Shown piece by piece: positions 13,353 to 15,133 of a DNA stretch of 15,133 bases. The DNA lies in assembly GCA_900757145.1 (NCBI GenBank), contig CAAEMT010000065.1, positions 1-15,133 of the forward strand, in the 5' to 3' direction. The stretch is from Lachnospiraceae bacterium. GTDB lineage: Bacteria; Bacillota; Clostridia; Lachnospirales; Lachnospiraceae. Both the position numbers and the translations under genes were made by a program. Under the pieces are notes generated by a model. It was not told the DNA's origin, ran no database searches, and was given only the letters and a program-made list of their open reading frames with translations. How positions within the stretch are numbered: position 1 is the stretch's first letter; every line of letters begins with the position of its first letter.

Positions 13353-14203
13353 TTACGTGCCTCCTGATGCTTTTTGCGCAGGCCTTCCAGAATAGAATAT
13401 GGAATCTGCAGATTGTTCTTGCCGCTTCCAAGCTCGATATCCGGCTTATTGGAACCGTGGAAATCAGAACCTCCGCTCGGTGCCAGATGGTATTCATCCA
13501 CAAGCGCCTGAAGATAATCGCACTGCTCCTTCGTATGCGTTGAATAATATACTTCCATTCCCAGCAGTCCTGACTGAATCAGCTTCTCAATCAGGGTACG
13601 CAGCACTTCATCTGAAAACTTGTACTGGAATGGGTGCGCAAGGATCGGTATACCGTCAAATTCTCGTATCAGCTCAACAACCTCGAACGGACTGACCTTT
13701 TCACGCGGAATGAAATATTTGCAGTTATCACCGATATACTTTTCAAAAGCTTCGCTAATATCCTTAATATACCCCTTTGCAAGCAGGAATTTTGCAAAAT
13801 GCGCACGTGTCCATACGGACTCTCCAAAAGACTCCACCATCTGATCATAAGAAATATCAAATCCGTCATCTGCCATCATGTCAATCATCTTCTGATTGCG
13901 GCGCACTCGCTCCGAGCGGTAATAATCAATGCGCTCCTGAAATGCCGGAGCCTTCCAGTCAAAATCTATTCCAACAATATGAATATCTGTACCGAGATAT
14001 TCTGTAGAAAATTCAATCCCCGGCACAAGCTCTACACCTGCCCTCTCTGCCGCGGTAAAAGCTTCCCAAAGCCCGTCTGTATTATCATGATCTGTCAGCG
14101 CAAAAGCAGCCAGTCCAAGCGCAGCAGCATGATCAACAAGCTCCGCTGGTGTAAGTGTACCGTCAGAGCAATTAGAATGTACGTGAAGATCTATCAATTT
14201 CAT
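13349..14203 (-). CDS. PHP-domain phosphoesterase (YciV/TrpH family)
   Basis: PHP proteins of this type hydrolyse phosphate esters with a metal cluster. The best studied relatives act on 3',5'-nucleoside bisphosphates and on RNA 5' ends (E. coli YciV/RNase AM); the exact substrate here is inferred only from family. The 284-aa protein has the metal ligands in place: His7 and His9 in DLHVHSN, Asp14, His39 in LTDHDN, Glu64 in PGIEFS, His75, His190 in LAHPFQ, and Asp247/His249 in GGSDFHG. AGAGG stands seven bases before the ATG. It leads an operon with the 74-aa gene and the HAD phosphatase, with ATGA and 8-bp overlaps. Its transcript has a structured leader of about 100 nt. Confidence 0.92.
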   Translation of the reverse strand: MKLIDLHVHSNCSDGTLTPAELVDHAAALGLAAFALTDHDNTDGLWEAFTAAERAGVELVPGIEFSTEYLGTDIHIVGIDFDWKAPAFQERIDYYRSERVRRNQKMIDMMADDGFDISYDQMVESFGESVWTRAHFAKFLLAKGYIKDISEAFEKYIGDNCKYFIPREKVSPFEVVELIREFDGIPILAHPFQYKFSDEVLRTLIEKLIQSGLLGMEVYYSTHTKEQCDYLQALVDEYHLAPSGGSDFHGSNKPDIELGSGKNNLQIPYSILEGLRKKHQEARK

Positions 14204-14220
14204 AAAGCAACCTCTTTTCT

Positions 14221-14296
14221 CATAAAATAAATAAAACGCATCTACTCAGTAAAATCCCCTCTTTGCAAGCCAATGGAACATACTGAATATCTGCAT
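14221..14296 (-). promoter_or_regulatory. Structured leader hairpin with U-rich 3' tract before the PHP gene
   Basis: On the minus strand the arm 14296-14281 (ATGCAGATATTCAGTA) pairs with 14251-14236 (TACTGAGTAGATGCGT). There are five outer pairs, two adjacent G-A mismatches, then nine inner pairs, with two G-U wobbles overall. The loop contains a second weak stem (TTCC with GGGA) and CTT/AAG around GCA. The hairpin is followed by GTTTTATTTATTTTATG, which resembles a terminator tail. It lies between the promoter at 14310-14338 and the PHP ribosome site. Function as an attenuator or regulator-binding RNA is an inference; no known riboswitch was recognised. Confidence 0.45.
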
Positions 14297-14309
14297 GAAA
14301 GCTATTGTC

Positions 14310-14338
14310 AGTATAACCGAAAAACGAAAAGATGTAAA
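14310..14338 (-). promoter_or_regulatory. Promoter of the PHP operon
   Basis: On the minus strand TTTACA (14333-14338) and TATACT (14310-14315) are 17 bp apart, a near-consensus sigma-A promoter. It is back to back with the csoR promoter, the two -35 elements being 16 bp apart. Confidence 0.7.
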
Positions 14339-14354
14339 CAGAGATTTTAACAGC

Positions 14355-14394
14355 TTGACAAAATCCAACCTGCTGTGCTAGTGTGTAGGCAGGT
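14355..14394 (+). promoter_or_regulatory. csoR promoter with overlapping dyad (candidate autoregulatory operator)
   Basis: A perfect TTGACA (14355-14360) is followed after 18 bp by TAGTGT (14379-14384). ACCTGC (14368-14373) and GCAGGT (14389-14394) form a perfect six-base dyad with a 15-bp spacer spanning the -10. CsoR-family repressors usually control their own operon by binding dyads placed this way; binding here is inferred. Confidence 0.5.
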
Positions 14395-14487
14395 CAGGAT
14401 CTGTTTTCGTATATCAGAAAGACAGAGCCAAGATTCATGGACTAGCATTAAGGACAGAAAATATATCGCAGCAGAAAGGACAAACAT

Positions 14488-14817
14488 ATGCAGACAAAAT
14501 CTTGCAACGAAACAGACTTAAATCGGGAATCAGAATGCCTGTGCCGTACCAAGCACCGTGACGAAAAAGAATACCGAAATCTGATGAACCGTCTCAAACG
14601 AATCGAAGGTCAGGTACGCGGAATTCAGAAGATGGTAGAAGAAGAACGGTACTGCATTGATATTATGACACAGGTATCAGCAGTACAGTCCGCATTAAAC
14701 AGCTTTAATAAGGTGCTTCTGACAAATCATATTCATACTTGTGTTGTTCATGACATTCAAGCAGGACAGGAAGATGCTGTCGAAGAACTGTGTACAACGA
14801 TCCAGAGGATGCTGTGA
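14488..14817 (+). CDS. csoR: CsoR/RcnR-family metal-sensing transcriptional repressor
   Basis: These small all-helical repressors bind DNA as tetramers and let go when they bind metal (Cu(I) for CsoR) or react with thiol modifiers. The 109-aa protein has the conserved core NRLKRIEGQVRGIQKMVEEE and ligand residues Cys56, His81 and Cys85. Their spacing (25 then 4) equals Cys36-His61-Cys65 of Mycobacterium CsoR, which favours Cu(I) sensing. The N-terminal ~30 residues form an extension with Cys6, Cys17 and Cys19. AAAGGA precedes the ATG. No copper ATPase or chaperone follows in the window: the next genes are tRNAs, so it is either a one-gene unit or acts elsewhere. Persulfide sensing (CstR-like) or another metal remains possible. 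An AT-rich weak terminator-like repeat (TGTATT/AATACA then T7) occurs near 14855-14881. Confidence 0.9.
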   Translation: MQTKSCNETDLNRESECLCRTKHRDEKEYRNLMNRLKRIEGQVRGIQKMVEEERYCIDIMTQVSAVQSALNSFNKVLLTNHIHTCVVHDIQAGQEDAVEELCTTIQRML

Positions 14818-14902
14818 GCATGTTCCATTCGATCATGTCTGACACGATATATATTGTATTAAAATAAATACACATTTTTTTGGAATATTTTAAAAAAAAT
14901 GC

Positions 14903-14931
14903 TTGCATTTTTCTAAAACAATTGTTATACT
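14903..14931 (+). promoter_or_regulatory. Promoter of the tRNA-Glu genes
   Basis: TTGCAT (14903-14908) and TATACT (14926-14931) are 17 bp apart, with TG one base before the -10 (extended -10). The predicted start lies only a few bases before the mature tRNA 5' end. Confidence 0.7.
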
Positions 14932-14941
14932 ACTCAGGCAT

Positions 14942-15013
14942 GGTTCGTTGGTCAAGCGGTTAAGACGCCGCCCTCTCACGGCGGAAACAGGGGTTCGATT
15001 CCCCTACGAACTG
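14942..15013 (+). tRNA. tRNA-Glu (anticodon CTC), copy 1
   Basis: A full 72-nt cloverleaf can be drawn. The acceptor GGTTCGT pairs with ACGAACT (first pair G-U, as is common in tRNA-Glu). The D arm is GGTCAAGCGGTTAAGAC, the anticodon stem is CCGCC/GGCGG around CTCTCAC with anticodon CTC, and the T arm is AGGGG-TTCGATT-CCCCT. The discriminator base is G and CCA is not encoded. It reads GAG codons. Confidence 0.96.
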
Positions 15014-15057
15014 TTCGAAGATCCTATTACAGGTTCTTCTAAAAACTGATATTGTGT

Positions 15058-15129
15058 GGTTCGTTGGTCAAGCGGTTAAGACGCCGCCCTCTCACGGCGG
15101 AAACAGGGGTTCGATTCCCCTACGAACTG
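15058..15129 (+). tRNA. tRNA-Glu (anticodon CTC), copy 2
   Basis: This gene is base-for-base identical to copy 1 and starts 116 bp after it. The 44-bp spacer contains an imperfect hairpin, GAAGA-CCT with AGG-TCTTC (15017-15039), which could guide processing of a joint precursor. No separate promoter is seen in the spacer, so both are probably transcribed together. The window ends four bases later, so further copies may follow. Confidence 0.96.
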
Positions 15130-15133
15130 TTTG

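Noticed and set aside
13634..14230. 198-aa frame on the plus strand
   Set aside because: It is antisense to the PHP gene, whose metal-binding residues are all intact, and it has no promoter or domain.
1..15133. CRISPR arrays, insertion sequences, prophage genes or rRNA
   Set aside because: No regularly spaced repeats, transposase, integrase or rRNA sequence was seen on either strand.

Overview
The window looks like chromosomal DNA from an anaerobic, spore-forming member of the Clostridia, most likely Lachnospiraceae. The evidence is a pyruvate:ferredoxin oxidoreductase, a SleC-type cortex-lytic enzyme, strong AAGGAGG-like ribosome sites, AT-rich intergenic DNA and clean sigma-A promoters. 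The family assignment is inferred from gene content; no 16S rRNA is present.

Layout from left to right. (1) 1-781, minus: the first 260 codons of pyruvate:ferredoxin oxidoreductase, cut by the window edge, with an extended -10 promoter. (2) 930-2179, minus: a biotin unit, bioY followed by a Cys-rich DUF1284 gene; the bioY promoter is bracketed by two BirA-type dyads. (3) 2182-3696, minus: a MATE exporter whose mRNA would start with a perfect hairpin. (4) 3762-6732, plus: a YkpA/YbiT-type ABC-F ATPase with a terminator-like leader hairpin, then nagA behind its own promoter and a 20-bp palindrome. (5) 6771-7377, minus: the remains of an abortive-infection locus. The Abi_2-family gene has lost most of its interior, but its promoter and a small leader RNA ending in an intrinsic terminator look intact. 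(6) 7445-10858, minus: a three-gene envelope-stress module matching Bacillus subtilis ydjI-ydjG-ydjH (SPFH plus zinc ribbons; zinc-ribbon membrane protein; TPM-domain membrane protein), with no pspA beside it. (7) 10915-12251, plus: a sleC-like gene with a mother-cell-type -10. (8) 12250-14338, minus: an overlapping operon of PHP phosphoesterase, a 74-aa acidic unknown protein and a Cof-type HAD phosphatase, preceded by a structured leader. (9) 14355-14817, plus: a CsoR-type metal-sensing repressor. (10) 14903-15129, plus: two identical tRNA-Glu(CTC) genes.

Most of the window is ordinary housekeeping and accessory chromosome. The most unusual part is 6879-7377, where a defence toxin has decayed while its upstream RNA unit has been kept; this RNA resembles the abiF RNA motif described upstream of Abi genes. 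The regulatory DNA is also rich: paired BirA sites, a nagA palindrome, a PHP leader hairpin with tandem G-A mismatches followed by a U-rich tract, and the ABC-F leader hairpin. All functional assignments come from reading the sequence and recognising families; no database search was run.
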